Under the pieces are notes generated by a model. That model was given only the letters and a program-made list of their open reading frames with translations. It was not told the origin of the DNA and did not search any database. The position numbers and the translations under genes were made by a program. This document shows, one piece after another, positions 46,631 through 53,711 of a stretch of DNA of 64,000 nt; position 1 is the stretch's first letter, and every line of letters starts with the position of its first letter. The stretch comes from Luteibacter pinisoli (lineage in GTDB: Bacteria > Pseudomonadota > Gammaproteobacteria > Xanthomonadales > Rhodanobacteraceae): contig NZ_CP041046.1 of assembly GCF_006385595.1 (NCBI RefSeq), positions 3,472,001 to 3,536,000 on the forward strand, read 5' to 3'.

Positions 46631-47569
46631 TCAGCCCGCCTCCCCGTAACCGCCCGGATGACGCCCACCGGTGCGGCCTGTCTCGATGAGGTGGATCAGA
46701 CCCGGCAGCGTGGCCGCCAGGGAGTCACCAGCGCCGCCGCGGCTGCCCGGGAAGGTGAGCATGAGCGTATCGCCTGCGTAGCCCGCCACGCCCCGTGAGA
46801 GCATCGCAAAGGGCATCCGCTGCTGGCCAAAGGCACGCGCGGTTTCCATGATCCCGGGGATTTCCACGTCGAGCATGGGGCGCACCGTATCCACCGTGAT
46901 ATCGCGGGGGCCAAGGCCGGTGCCACCGACGGTGATCACCAGCTCCACCTTGCGCTCGCGCAGCGCGCGCAGCACGCCGCCGAGCACGGGCGCATCATCC
47001 GGCAGGATGGTGTATTCCACCGGCGCAAAACCGGCAGCCTCGAGCGCGTCGCGGACCAGGACGCCCGCGGTGTCGGGCTTGGCACCGCTGGCGACGGTGT
47101 CGGACAACACCAGGACCGCCGCGCTGCGCGGCCGTGCCAACGTGCGGCGGTAATGCGACTTGCCCCCCAGCTTGCGCTCCAGTCGGCAGTCGTCGATGTG
47201 CAGCTCGTCCGGCTCGGCGTAGGGCTTGAGCATGTCGTAGAGCGTGAGGGCCGCCAGGCTGGCCGCCGTCAGCGCCTCCATTTCCACGCCGGTGGGGCCG
47301 ATGGTCTCGACCTCGGCGATGACGCGCACCGACGTCTCGCCCAGTTCGTAGGTGACATCCGCGCGGTGGATCGGCAGCGGGTGGCACAGCGGAATCAGTT
47401 CATCGGTGCGCTTGGCCGCCAGGATGCCGGCGACGCGCGCCGTCTTCAGGGCGTCACCCTTCTCCGTTTCACCACTGCGCAGCAGCGCGATGCAGTGCGC
47501 GGGGGCGTGCAGGGTGGCGGTGGCGCGGGCGACGCGTTTGGAATCCGGCTTCTGGCTGACGTCTTTCAT
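46631..47569 (-). CDS. moaCB: Bifunctional molybdenum cofactor protein MoaC/MoaB (MoaCB)
   Basis: 312 residues fusing two Moco enzymes. Residues about 1-155 are MoaC, which with MoaA makes cyclic pyranopterin monophosphate (KGDALKTARVAGILAAKRTD, LIPLCHPLPIHRADV, GVEMEALTAASLAALTLYDM). Residues about 160-310 are a MoaB/MogA domain, a molybdopterin adenylyltransferase (VLVLSDTVASGAKPDTAG, VITVGGTGLGPRDITVD, TLMLTFPGSRGGAGDSL). The fusion is known in Xanthomonas and Pseudomonas relatives. The ATG at 47569 overlaps the moaE stop codon (ATGA). Confidence 0.93.
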   Translation of the reverse strand: MKDVSQKPDSKRVARATATLHAPAHCIALLRSGETEKGDALKTARVAGILAAKRTDELIPLCHPLPIHRADVTYELGETSVRVIAEVETIGPTGVEMEALTAASLAALTLYDMLKPYAEPDELHIDDCRLERKLGGKSHYRRTLARPRSAAVLVLSDTVASGAKPDTAGVLVRDALEAAGFAPVEYTILPDDAPVLGGVLRALRERKVELVITVGGTGLGPRDITVDTVRPMLDVEIPGIMETARAFGQQRMPFAMLSRGVAGYAGDTLMLTFPGSRGGAGDSLAATLPGLIHLIETGRTGGRHPGGYGEAG

Positions 47570-48054
47570 CCGTGGCTCGTGTGCGAGTGGTGGCGGTGCG
47601 GCCGCGGCGATGCAGACTCGTCCAGGTCGTCGCGGATGCAACAGCCTTCGACGAAGGCACTGCTGCCGTCCGTATAGAACTCTTCCTTCCAGATCGGCGC
47701 GCCGTGCTTCACGGCGTCCACCGCGTAACGGCACGCCTCGAAGGCCTCGGCGCGGTGGGGCGCGCGCACCACGCAGACGATGGCGATATCGCCGATCGCC
47801 AGGTCGCCCAGGCGATGCACGATGCGTACATAGGGCACGCCGAAGCGCTCGCGCGTGTCGGCTTCCACCGCGCGAATGACTTTCGCCGCCATCGGCTCGT
47901 GCGCCGTGTACGCGAGGTGCTTCACCGACTGGCCTTCGTGATGGTCGCGCACGGTACCGACGAAGAGCGCGAGGCCGCCGCATTCCGGATGCGACTGCAG
48001 CTCCAGCAGCGGCTCGACGGCCACCGGCTCATGGGAGAGCACGGGATGGTCCAT
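47566..48054 (-). CDS. moaE: Molybdopterin synthase catalytic subunit MoaE
   Basis: Large subunit of molybdopterin synthase, which adds two sulfurs carried by MoaD to the pterin. 162 residues with LALFVGTVRDHHEGQSVKHL, LAYTAHEPMAAKVIRAV, and the active-site block RAEAFEACRYAVDAVKHGAP followed by IWKEEF. The C-terminus ends in a His-rich tail (RPHRHHSHTSHG) not typical of the family. Start MDHPVLSHEP at 48054, two bases after the moaD stop. Confidence 0.94.
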   Translation of the reverse strand: MDHPVLSHEPVAVEPLLELQSHPECGGLALFVGTVRDHHEGQSVKHLAYTAHEPMAAKVIRAVEADTRERFGVPYVRIVHRLGDLAIGDIAIVCVVRAPHRAEAFEACRYAVDAVKHGAPIWKEEFYTDGSSAFVEGCCIRDDLDESASPRPHRHHSHTSHG

Positions 48055-48056
48055 GT

Positions 48057-48308
48057 TCAGCCCCCCGCCACGGGCGGCAGCAGGGCGATGCGCCCATCGG
48101 CCGGCAGCGCGTCCGCCCGGCGCACGATGCTGTCGCCGGACACGCAGGCGCAGCGGTCGAGCGACGACGCCAGTTCCGGTCGCGCCTGCCCCAGCAGTGC
48201 CACGGCATCGCCCACGGTGCGCGCGCCGTCGGCCACCTCAAGTCGGTATTCCGCCGTGCCGGCCAGCCGCGCCAGGTTGGCATAGAGTTCAAAAACGATC
48301 GGGATCAT
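48057..48308 (-). CDS. moaD: Molybdopterin synthase sulfur carrier subunit MoaD
   Basis: An 83-residue ubiquitin-like protein ending in the required Gly-Gly (LLPPVAGG), whose C-terminus carries the thiocarboxylate. The N-terminal strand reads IPIVFELYANLARLAGT and the middle VGDAVALLGQARPELA. The ATG at 48308 is chosen because it gives the normal MoaD length; 17 bases after moaA. Confidence 0.93.
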   Translation of the reverse strand: MIPIVFELYANLARLAGTAEYRLEVADGARTVGDAVALLGQARPELASSLDRCACVSGDSIVRRADALPADGRIALLPPVAGG

Positions 48309-48325
48309 GGGCTCTCTCGGGCGGT

Positions 48326-49300
48326 TCAGCCGCCCATCGCGTGCATGGTAATCGTCCGCTCCACCGGGCCGGGACGTGACGCGTAGCCGGCGTCCTTCAG
48401 CCACACCGCGCGGCGCACCGTGGCCGTGAGCGTCTCATCGTCAACGCCTTCGCGAAGCCGCGTGCCCAGGGGCGTGCCCACGGGCGAGAACAGGCAGGTG
48501 AACAGCTCGCCCGTCGCGGTCAGGCGCAGGCGGTCGCAGCTGGCGCAGAAGGGATGTGACACCGTGGAAATGATGCCCAGCGGGTAATGGCCGTCCACCC
48601 GATACGGTGACGCCGGGTCGCTGCCACGCGGCAGCGTTTCCAGCGCATGCCTCTCGCCGATGGCCGCCAGCATCTCCGCTTCGCTGACCACGGCATCGCG
48701 GCGCCAGTGGCCGGGCGCATCCAGCGGCATGTATTCGATGAAGCGCAGTGGCAGGCCGCGCGCCATGGCCCAATCCAGTAGCGGCACCACCTCGCCCTCG
48801 TTGTCGCCGCGCACCACGACGGCATTGAGCTTTACGGACGCGCCAGCGTCCATCAGGGCGTGGATGCCATCCAGTACCGGGGCTACCTCGCGCTTGGTCA
48901 TCTTCTGGAAGACGGCCGGGTCGACAGCGTCCAGGCTGACGTTGAAGTCGTCGATGCCGGCGTCCACCAGCGTCGCCGCCAGCGGCGCGATCCGCGACGC
49001 GTTGGTCGTCATGGACAGCCGGCGCAGGCCGCGCTCGCGCAGCCCGTTGATCGCCCTGACGCAGGCCACGAGGTCGCGGCGCAGCAAGGGTTCGCCGCCG
49101 GTCAGGCGGATCTGGTCGATGCCCTGGTCCACGAACAGGCCGGCCAGCCGCACGATTTCGCCCCCGTCGAGCAGGCTCGCGCGGGGCAGCCAGTCCGGGT
49201 GTTCCGGCATGCAATACGTACAGCGAAAGTTACAGCGATCCGTCAGCGAGATCCGCAACTTGCGCTTGGTACGGCCGTGGCTGTCGATGAGTGGGGACAT
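48326..49300 (-). CDS. moaA: GTP 3',8-cyclase MoaA
   Basis: Radical-SAM enzyme that starts Moco synthesis by rearranging GTP. 324 residues with the N-terminal cluster motif LTDRCNFRCTYCMPE (C-x3-C-x2-C), the SAM motif IRLTGGEPLLRRDL, LDAVDPAVFQKMTKRE, and the C-terminal second cluster FCASCDRLRLTATGELFTCLF. It ends in GG (TITMHAMGG), as MoaA must for activity. The ATG at 49300 (MSPLIDSHGR) is preferred over an in-frame GTG two codons upstream. It leads the moaA-moaD-moaE-moaCB-moeA unit. Confidence 0.95.
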   Translation of the reverse strand: MSPLIDSHGRTKRKLRISLTDRCNFRCTYCMPEHPDWLPRASLLDGGEIVRLAGLFVDQGIDQIRLTGGEPLLRRDLVACVRAINGLRERGLRRLSMTTNASRIAPLAATLVDAGIDDFNVSLDAVDPAVFQKMTKREVAPVLDGIHALMDAGASVKLNAVVVRGDNEGEVVPLLDWAMARGLPLRFIEYMPLDAPGHWRRDAVVSEAEMLAAIGERHALETLPRGSDPASPYRVDGHYPLGIISTVSHPFCASCDRLRLTATGELFTCLFSPVGTPLGTRLREGVDDETLTATVRRAVWLKDAGYASRPGPVERTITMHAMGG

Positions 49301-49510
49301 GCGCACATCCTGCCAGAGTTCACGTGAGGGCGCCTTGGATGAGCTGTTTTTCCGCAGCGCATCACGCGGACACTGAAAAAAAGGTGCCCCGGATGCAAAA
49401 AATCTTCGCGGACCCTATTTTCAGCGGACCAAAGCAACGCTAGAGTGAGTCGCCCGCTGGGCACCGGCTCTCCAGGGCCGCCTCATTCGATCAATGTGAC
49501 AAGGAATATC

Positions 49511-49918
49511 ATGGCCAAGACCACCAAAACGGCGGCGAAGAAGGCTCCTGCCAAGGCTCCCGCCAAGGCTGCTGCCAAGGCTGCGAAGGCGCCTGCCGCG
49601 CTCAAGCCGATCAAGGATCCGCTGTCGAAGTCGTCGCTCGTCTCGCACATCGTCGAGCAGAGCGGCGTGGACTCGAAGAGCGTGAAGGCCGTCCTGGCCT
49701 CGCTCGAAGGCGCGATCAGCGCTTCGGTCCACAAGAAGGGCGCTGGCACGTTCACGCTGCCGGGCCTGCTGAAGATCACCTCCGTTGCCGTGGCCGCCAA
49801 GCCGAAGCGCAAGGGCAAGGATCCGTTCACGGGTGAAGAGCGCTGGTTCGCTGCCAAGCCCGCCTCGGTCAAGGTCAAGGTTCGTCCGCTCAAGAAGCTC
49901 AAGGACGCGGCCGCCTGA
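49511..49918 (+). CDS. HU-family DNA-binding protein with histone-H1-like Lys/Ala/Pro tail
   Basis: 135 residues in two parts. Residues 1-40 are a low-complexity tail of Lys, Ala and Pro (MAKTTKTAAKKAPAKAPAKA and onward) like histone H1 tails. Residues about 45-135 are an HU/IHF domain (SSLVSHIVEQSGVDSKSVKA, GAISASVHKKGAGTFTLPG, KRKGKDPFTGEERWFAAKPA) with a modified DNA-binding arm: the usual HU RNP motif is replaced by KDPFTGEE. It is probably an abundant nucleoid protein. The ATG at 49511 follows an AAGGAA ribosome-binding site, and a strong terminator follows the gene. Confidence 0.88.
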   Translation: MAKTTKTAAKKAPAKAPAKAAAKAAKAPAALKPIKDPLSKSSLVSHIVEQSGVDSKSVKAVLASLEGAISASVHKKGAGTFTLPGLLKITSVAVAAKPKRKGKDPFTGEERWFAAKPASVKVKVRPLKKLKDAAA

Positions 49919-49961
49919 TCTTTCGCGGTGGCGTAAGCCGCTGCGGATCGACGAGGTACCC

Positions 49962-49993
49962 AAAAGCCCCCGCCCCGTGCGGGGGCTTTTTTT
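49962..49993 (+). terminator. Rho-independent terminator after the HU-like gene
   Basis: AAAAGCCCCCGC (49962-49973) pairs with GCGGGGGCTTTT (49979-49990) around a 5-base loop, with seven T residues (49987-49993). Confidence 0.94.
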
Positions 49994-50009
49994 ATGCCGC
50001 GAGGCACTT

Positions 50010-50051
50010 GACTACAGTTGTCGTCAGGCGCAGTCTTGCCTACATCTGTAG
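50010..50051 (+). promoter_or_regulatory. Two BlaI-type operators overlapping a promoter
   Basis: CTACA-TC-TGTAG (50040-50051) is a perfect inverted repeat and contains TACA-N2-TGTA, the core bound by BlaI/MecI repressors. A second, imperfect copy is CTACA-GT-TGTCG (50012-50023). They cover a possible -35 (TTGTCG, 50019-50024) and -10 (TACATC, 50041-50046) spaced by 16 bases. The blaI-like gene starts at 50065, so the pair is probably autoregulated. Confidence 0.7.
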
Positions 50052-50064
50052 TCAGGAGCGTGGC

Positions 50065-50451
50065 ATGGCAAAGAAATCCATCGGCGACCAGGAACTCGCC
50101 TTGCTGCAACACATCGAGGAAGCGCCGAAGAGCTCGGTCGCCGAGGTGTGTGCCGCATATGGCGAAGCGCGCGGCCTGGCCCGCTCCACGGTGCTGACCA
50201 TGATGGAACGCCTCCGCGCCAAGGGTTACCTCACGCGTCGGAAAGCCGACGGCGCGTTCCGCTACAGCGTCACCAGTGAATCCGGTGACGTCATGAGCGG
50301 CGCCGTCTCCCGCTTTGTCGAACGCACGCTGCAGGGATCGGTCTCGCCGTTTGTCGCCTGGATGGCTGAACGCGGCCAGGTGAGCGATACCGAACTGGCC
50401 GAACTCGAGGTCCTCGTCGGCCAGCTGCAATCCAAACGGAAGGGACGTTGA
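50065..50451 (+). CDS. BlaI/MecI/CopY-family transcriptional repressor
   Basis: A 128-residue winged-helix repressor (ALLQHIEEAPKSSVAEVCAA, GLARSTVLTMMERLRAKGYL, TRRKADGAFRYSVTSESGDV). The recognition helix and the C-terminal dimerisation region (RFVERTLQGSVSPFVAWMAE) follow the BlaI pattern. In known systems a partner M56 protease inactivates the repressor; that partner follows at 50454 with its start beside this stop codon. Palindromic operators lie just upstream. The ATG at 50065 is preceded by AGGAGCG. Confidence 0.9.
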   Translation: MAKKSIGDQELALLQHIEEAPKSSVAEVCAAYGEARGLARSTVLTMMERLRAKGYLTRRKADGAFRYSVTSESGDVMSGAVSRFVERTLQGSVSPFVAWMAERGQVSDTELAELEVLVGQLQSKRKGR

Positions 50452-50453
50452 GC

Positions 50454-52238
50454 ATGGATACCGTCATCGAAACACTGCTCTCCCGGCTGGCCGCGGCCTC
50501 CCTGCAAACCGTGCTCTTCGCCGCCTTTATCTGGGCACTGTGCCGCCTGATGCCGTCGCTGAGCGCAGCGACGCGCTCGTGGATGTGGTGGCTGGTCGGC
50601 GCGCAGATGGTGCTGGGCCTGTGCATCCCCGGCAGCATCGACCTGCCGTTGCTGCCCGCGCCTGCCCCGGCCGTGGCGGCGACCGCCGCCCCGTCGGCAG
50701 CCGTCACCTTTGTCGACGTGCCGGCGAGTGCGGCGACCGTCGCGTGGTCATGGTCATGGACCGGCCTCCTGCTCGCCGCCTGGGCCGTCCTCGTCAGCGT
50801 GCAGGTGGCCATCGGCCTCGTCCGCTGGCGCCGCCTGGCCGGCGTCGTGTCGCGCGCGCTTCCGCATGACGACGTGCGCCTTGAAACGCTGTGCGCCCGG
50901 CGTGCCCATGCACTCGGCCTGCGCCGTTCGCCGCGCCTGGCCGTCTCGGCCGAAGTGGATTCACCGCAGGTCGTCGGCCTGTTGCGCCCGACCATCCTGC
51001 TGCCGCTCGACGACACCTTCGGTGACGAGGAGCGGGAGATGGCGCTGATGCACGAACTTGCCCACGTGCGTCGTGGCGACCTTCTGCTCGGCGGTGTCCC
51101 GGCCCTCGCCCGCACCCTGTTTTTCTTCCATCCCGTGGCCCACGTCGCGGTGCGTGAATACGCGCTGTGCCGCGAGGCCGCCTGCGATGCCCTGGCCGTC
51201 GATCGCGGCCGCCTGGCACCGGGCACGTACGGACGGCTGCTGCTGCGTCTCGGCGTGGCCCCGCATCCGCACCACGCCCTGCCCGGCGCATCACCCACCT
51301 TCCGCATCCTGAAACGGAGACTCGACATGCTTGGCCAGTCGCAGGACGCGCGTCCGCGCGTCATCACCACGCTCCTCGTCGCTTCACTTGCCCTCGCCGC
51401 CGCGCTGCACTGGCGCGTGGTCGCTGCCGACCAGCAGATGAACACGGCACCGCTGCCTTCGGCGGCGCCCGCCGACACGCCCGCGCCGGCACCCGCCGCA
51501 CGACCGGCTCCCGCCGCCGCACCTGCCGTCGCCATGATCGTCGACAAGCAGTCGATGCCGTCGCCCCCTGCAACACCGCCGACACCGCCCACGCCGCCCA
51601 CCCCGGCAACGCCTGCCACGCCGGCGGCGCCGGCAGCGCCCGCCGCACTCGTCGCACCGGCCCCGCCCGCCGTGCCGCCTGCGCCGCCCGCCCCGTCGCT
51701 CAGCCACAGCCGCACGACGTACACGACCATCGACGACCACGGCCCGTCGCGTTTCCAGAACATCGAAGACAAGACCGGCTACATCACCATCGCCAATGAA
51801 GACGGCCGCTGGGAGCTGCGTGACCCCGCCTACGTCAATCGCATCCACGCCATCTACAAGGAAGCGTTCAAGGCGGTGCCGGCCGAGCCGCGCGGCATGG
51901 ACCGCAAGCGTGAAGAAGACCTGGACCGCCAGCAGAGCGCGCTGAACGACCAGATGCACAAGCTCGCCGAACGCCAGGTCGCACTCGCCGCGCAAGCTTC
52001 GGATCCGCAGCGTGCCACGGACCGCGCCGCCTACTCGGCGGGGCAAGCCGCCATCAGCCGCGAGCAGGCCGAGATCGGCCGGCAGATGGCGGCGATTGGC
52101 CAGGTGCGCGCCGAGCAGGGCCGCCACCAGGCGGAGTGGGGCCAGCAGCAGGCGGAAGCCGCGCGCCGTGCCAACGAGAAGGTGGAAGCGGTGATCGCCG
52201 AGGCACGCCGCAACCATGCGCTAGCCCGCGTCGACTGA
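50454..52238 (+). CDS. BlaR1/MecR1-like M56 metallopeptidase with proline-rich and coiled-coil extension
   Basis: 594 residues. The N-terminal half (about 1-315) is an M56 integral-membrane protease with membrane helices near 15-31, 44-60, 105-125 and 300-320, and zinc motif HELAH at 200-204. Instead of the extracytoplasmic beta-lactam sensor domain of BlaR1, there is a Pro/Ala/Thr-rich linker (about 335-425), then a small domain (HSRTTYTTIDDHGPSRFQNI, YITIANEDGRWELRD) and a Gln/Arg-rich coiled coil to the end. The signal sensed is unknown. The ATG at 50454 is chosen; a TTG at 50448 overlaps the repressor stop codon. Confidence 0.85.
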   Translation: MDTVIETLLSRLAAASLQTVLFAAFIWALCRLMPSLSAATRSWMWWLVGAQMVLGLCIPGSIDLPLLPAPAPAVAATAAPSAAVTFVDVPASAATVAWSWSWTGLLLAAWAVLVSVQVAIGLVRWRRLAGVVSRALPHDDVRLETLCARRAHALGLRRSPRLAVSAEVDSPQVVGLLRPTILLPLDDTFGDEEREMALMHELAHVRRGDLLLGGVPALARTLFFFHPVAHVAVREYALCREAACDALAVDRGRLAPGTYGRLLLRLGVAPHPHHALPGASPTFRILKRRLDMLGQSQDARPRVITTLLVASLALAAALHWRVVAADQQMNTAPLPSAAPADTPAPAPAARPAPAAAPAVAMIVDKQSMPSPPATPPTPPTPPTPATPATPAAPAAPAALVAPAPPAVPPAPPAPSLSHSRTTYTTIDDHGPSRFQNIEDKTGYITIANEDGRWELRDPAYVNRIHAIYKEAFKAVPAEPRGMDRKREEDLDRQQSALNDQMHKLAERQVALAAQASDPQRATDRAAYSAGQAAISREQAEIGRQMAAIGQVRAEQGRHQAEWGQQQAEAARRANEKVEAVIAEARRNHALARVD

Positions 52239-52264
52239 CGCAGGCGTCGCGCTCCGGTATCGTG

Positions 52265-52293
52265 AGGGGCTTACCGCGCCACGCGGTGCCCCT
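52265..52293 (+). terminator. Hairpin between the M56 gene and the HAD phosphatase gene
   Basis: AGGGGC (52265-52270) pairs with GCCCCT (52288-52293), and inside it ACCGCG (52273-52278) with CGCGGT (52282-52287) around loop CCA. Only two T residues follow, so its role could be termination or leader structure for the HAD gene at 52315. Confidence 0.5.
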
Positions 52294-52314
52294 TGCGAAT
52301 TCCCCGGAGGCAAC

Positions 52315-52986
52315 ATGCAGCTCGAACCCGGCCTGGCCATCGACGCCCAGGCCCTGCTCTTCGACATGGACGGCACGCTGATCGATTCGCGCGTCGTCGT
52401 CGAGAAGATCTGGAAACGCTGGTGCGACGAAGTCGGCCTCGACTGGGACTATGTCCTGCCCCGCCTGCACGGCGTGCGCATGTACGACTCGGTGAAGATG
52501 TTCACGCCCAAGGGCATGGATGTCGACGCCGTCTACCAGCGCCTCTACCGCGAAGAAGTCGAAGACGTCGACGGCATCGTGCCGATCCCGGGCGCGCTTG
52601 AACTGCTGGCCACGCTGCCGCCCGACCGCTGGACCATCGTCACGTCGGCCGACACGGTACTGGCGAAAGCACGCCTCGGCGCGGCCGGCATCGTGCCCCC
52701 GCCACTCATGGTTACCGGCGAGATCGTCACGGACGGCAAGCCCCATCCCGAAGGCTACCTGCTGGGCGCGCGCCGCCTCGGCGCACCGGCGTCCGACTGC
52801 CTGGTGTTCGAAGACGCGAAGGCCGGCATCGACGCCGGACGCGCCGCCGGGGCACGGGTCATCGCCATCGCCGATGCGCATTCGCACGAGGTACCCGACG
52901 GCGTGGAACGCATCAGTGACCTCACCGCGTTGCGTTTCGATGGCCTGCATGAGGGCAAGGTGCGCTTGCGCGTGGTCGCGGCATGA
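52315..52986 (+). CDS. HAD-superfamily phosphatase (subfamily IA)
   Basis: 223 residues with the four HAD motifs: nucleophile LLFDMDGTLIDSR (first Asp), Thr in WTIVTSADTVL, Lys in DGKPHPEGYLLGARRLG, and acidic VFEDAKAGIDAGRAAGARVI. The cap between motifs I and II is the helical C1 type found in sugar-phosphate phosphatases such as YfbT and YniC; the substrate cannot be fixed. The start MQLEPGLAID has a CCGGAGG site. Its stop overlaps the next gene by four bases (ATGA), linking it to phospholipid synthesis only by position. Confidence 0.88.
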   Translation: MQLEPGLAIDAQALLFDMDGTLIDSRVVVEKIWKRWCDEVGLDWDYVLPRLHGVRMYDSVKMFTPKGMDVDAVYQRLYREEVEDVDGIVPIPGALELLATLPPDRWTIVTSADTVLAKARLGAAGIVPPPLMVTGEIVTDGKPHPEGYLLGARRLGAPASDCLVFEDAKAGIDAGRAAGARVIAIADAHSHEVPDGVERISDLTALRFDGLHEGKVRLRVVAA

Positions 52987-53711
52987 AGCTCCGCGCGCCC
53001 TACGAAAACCTGCTGACGGCAGCGAACGTCATCACCCTGTCGTCGCTCACCTGCGCGATCCTGATCATCAGCCGCGCGCTCTCCGCCGAACTCGCGTACC
53101 TGGGCACGCTGTTCATCGCCTGCCTGGTGTGTGACGGCGCGGACGGCTTTGTTGCTCGCAAGACCGGCAAGTCCAGCGATCTCGGCACGCAGCTGGACAG
53201 CCTTTCGGACGCCATCGCCTTCGGCGTCGTCCCGGTGGTGGTCGCTGACACTTACCTGCGTTCGATCGGCGCCAGCGCCTTCCTGCCCGCGCAGATCGCC
53301 TTCTGCGCCTGCGCCGTGGTACGCCTGGCGCTGTTCAACGTGCAGAAGGACAAATCGATCTTCCTGGGCCTGAATACGCCGTCGGCGGCGTCGCTCGTGG
53401 TGCTGCTGATCGTCATCGGCCGCTACAGCGGGGTGGACTGGCCCCCGGCGACCATGCAGATGGTGATCAACGTCATGCTGTTCGTGCTGGCCGCATCCAT
53501 GATCAGCCCGTTCCGCTACCTGAGCAGCAAATCGCTGAAGCTGCGCCTGAACGCGACCACGGTGGTGATCGGCGCGATCTTCGTCGTGGGCTCGATCTGG
53601 CTGTCGCCGTGGTCCGTGTATGCGTACCTGGTGGCCTACGCGCTATCCGGCCCCGTCGCGGCCACGTGGCTGTTGATGCGGCGCCTCCGCCGCCCGCGCC
53701 AGCCGCGCTAG
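52983..53711 (+). CDS. pssA: CDP-alcohol phosphatidyltransferase, probable phosphatidylserine synthase
   Basis: 242 residues with about six to seven membrane helices and a perfect CDP-alcohol phosphotransferase motif, DG-x2-AR-x8-G-x3-D-x3-D (DGFVARKTGKSSDL then GTQLDSLSD, about residues 54-76). The sequence around FLGLNTPSAASLVVLL is typical of type II phosphatidylserine synthases, which make phosphatidylserine from CDP-diacylglycerol and serine. Phosphatidylglycerophosphate synthase is less likely. It overlaps the preceding HAD gene by four bases, and its TAG overlaps the stop of the convergent flavoreductase. Confidence 0.8.
   Translation: MKLRAPYENLLTAANVITLSSLTCAILIISRALSAELAYLGTLFIACLVCDGADGFVARKTGKSSDLGTQLDSLSDAIAFGVVPVVVADTYLRSIGASAFLPAQIAFCACAVVRLALFNVQKDKSIFLGLNTPSAASLVVLLIVIGRYSGVDWPPATMQMVINVMLFVLAASMISPFRYLSSKSLKLRLNATTVVIGAIFVVGSIWLSPWSVYAYLVAYALSGPVAATWLLMRRLRRPRQPR

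Noticed and set aside
49301..49444. Molybdenum-cofactor riboswitch before moaA
   Set aside because: The 5' region is long enough, but I could not recognise the conserved helices; a covariance-model search would be needed to support it.
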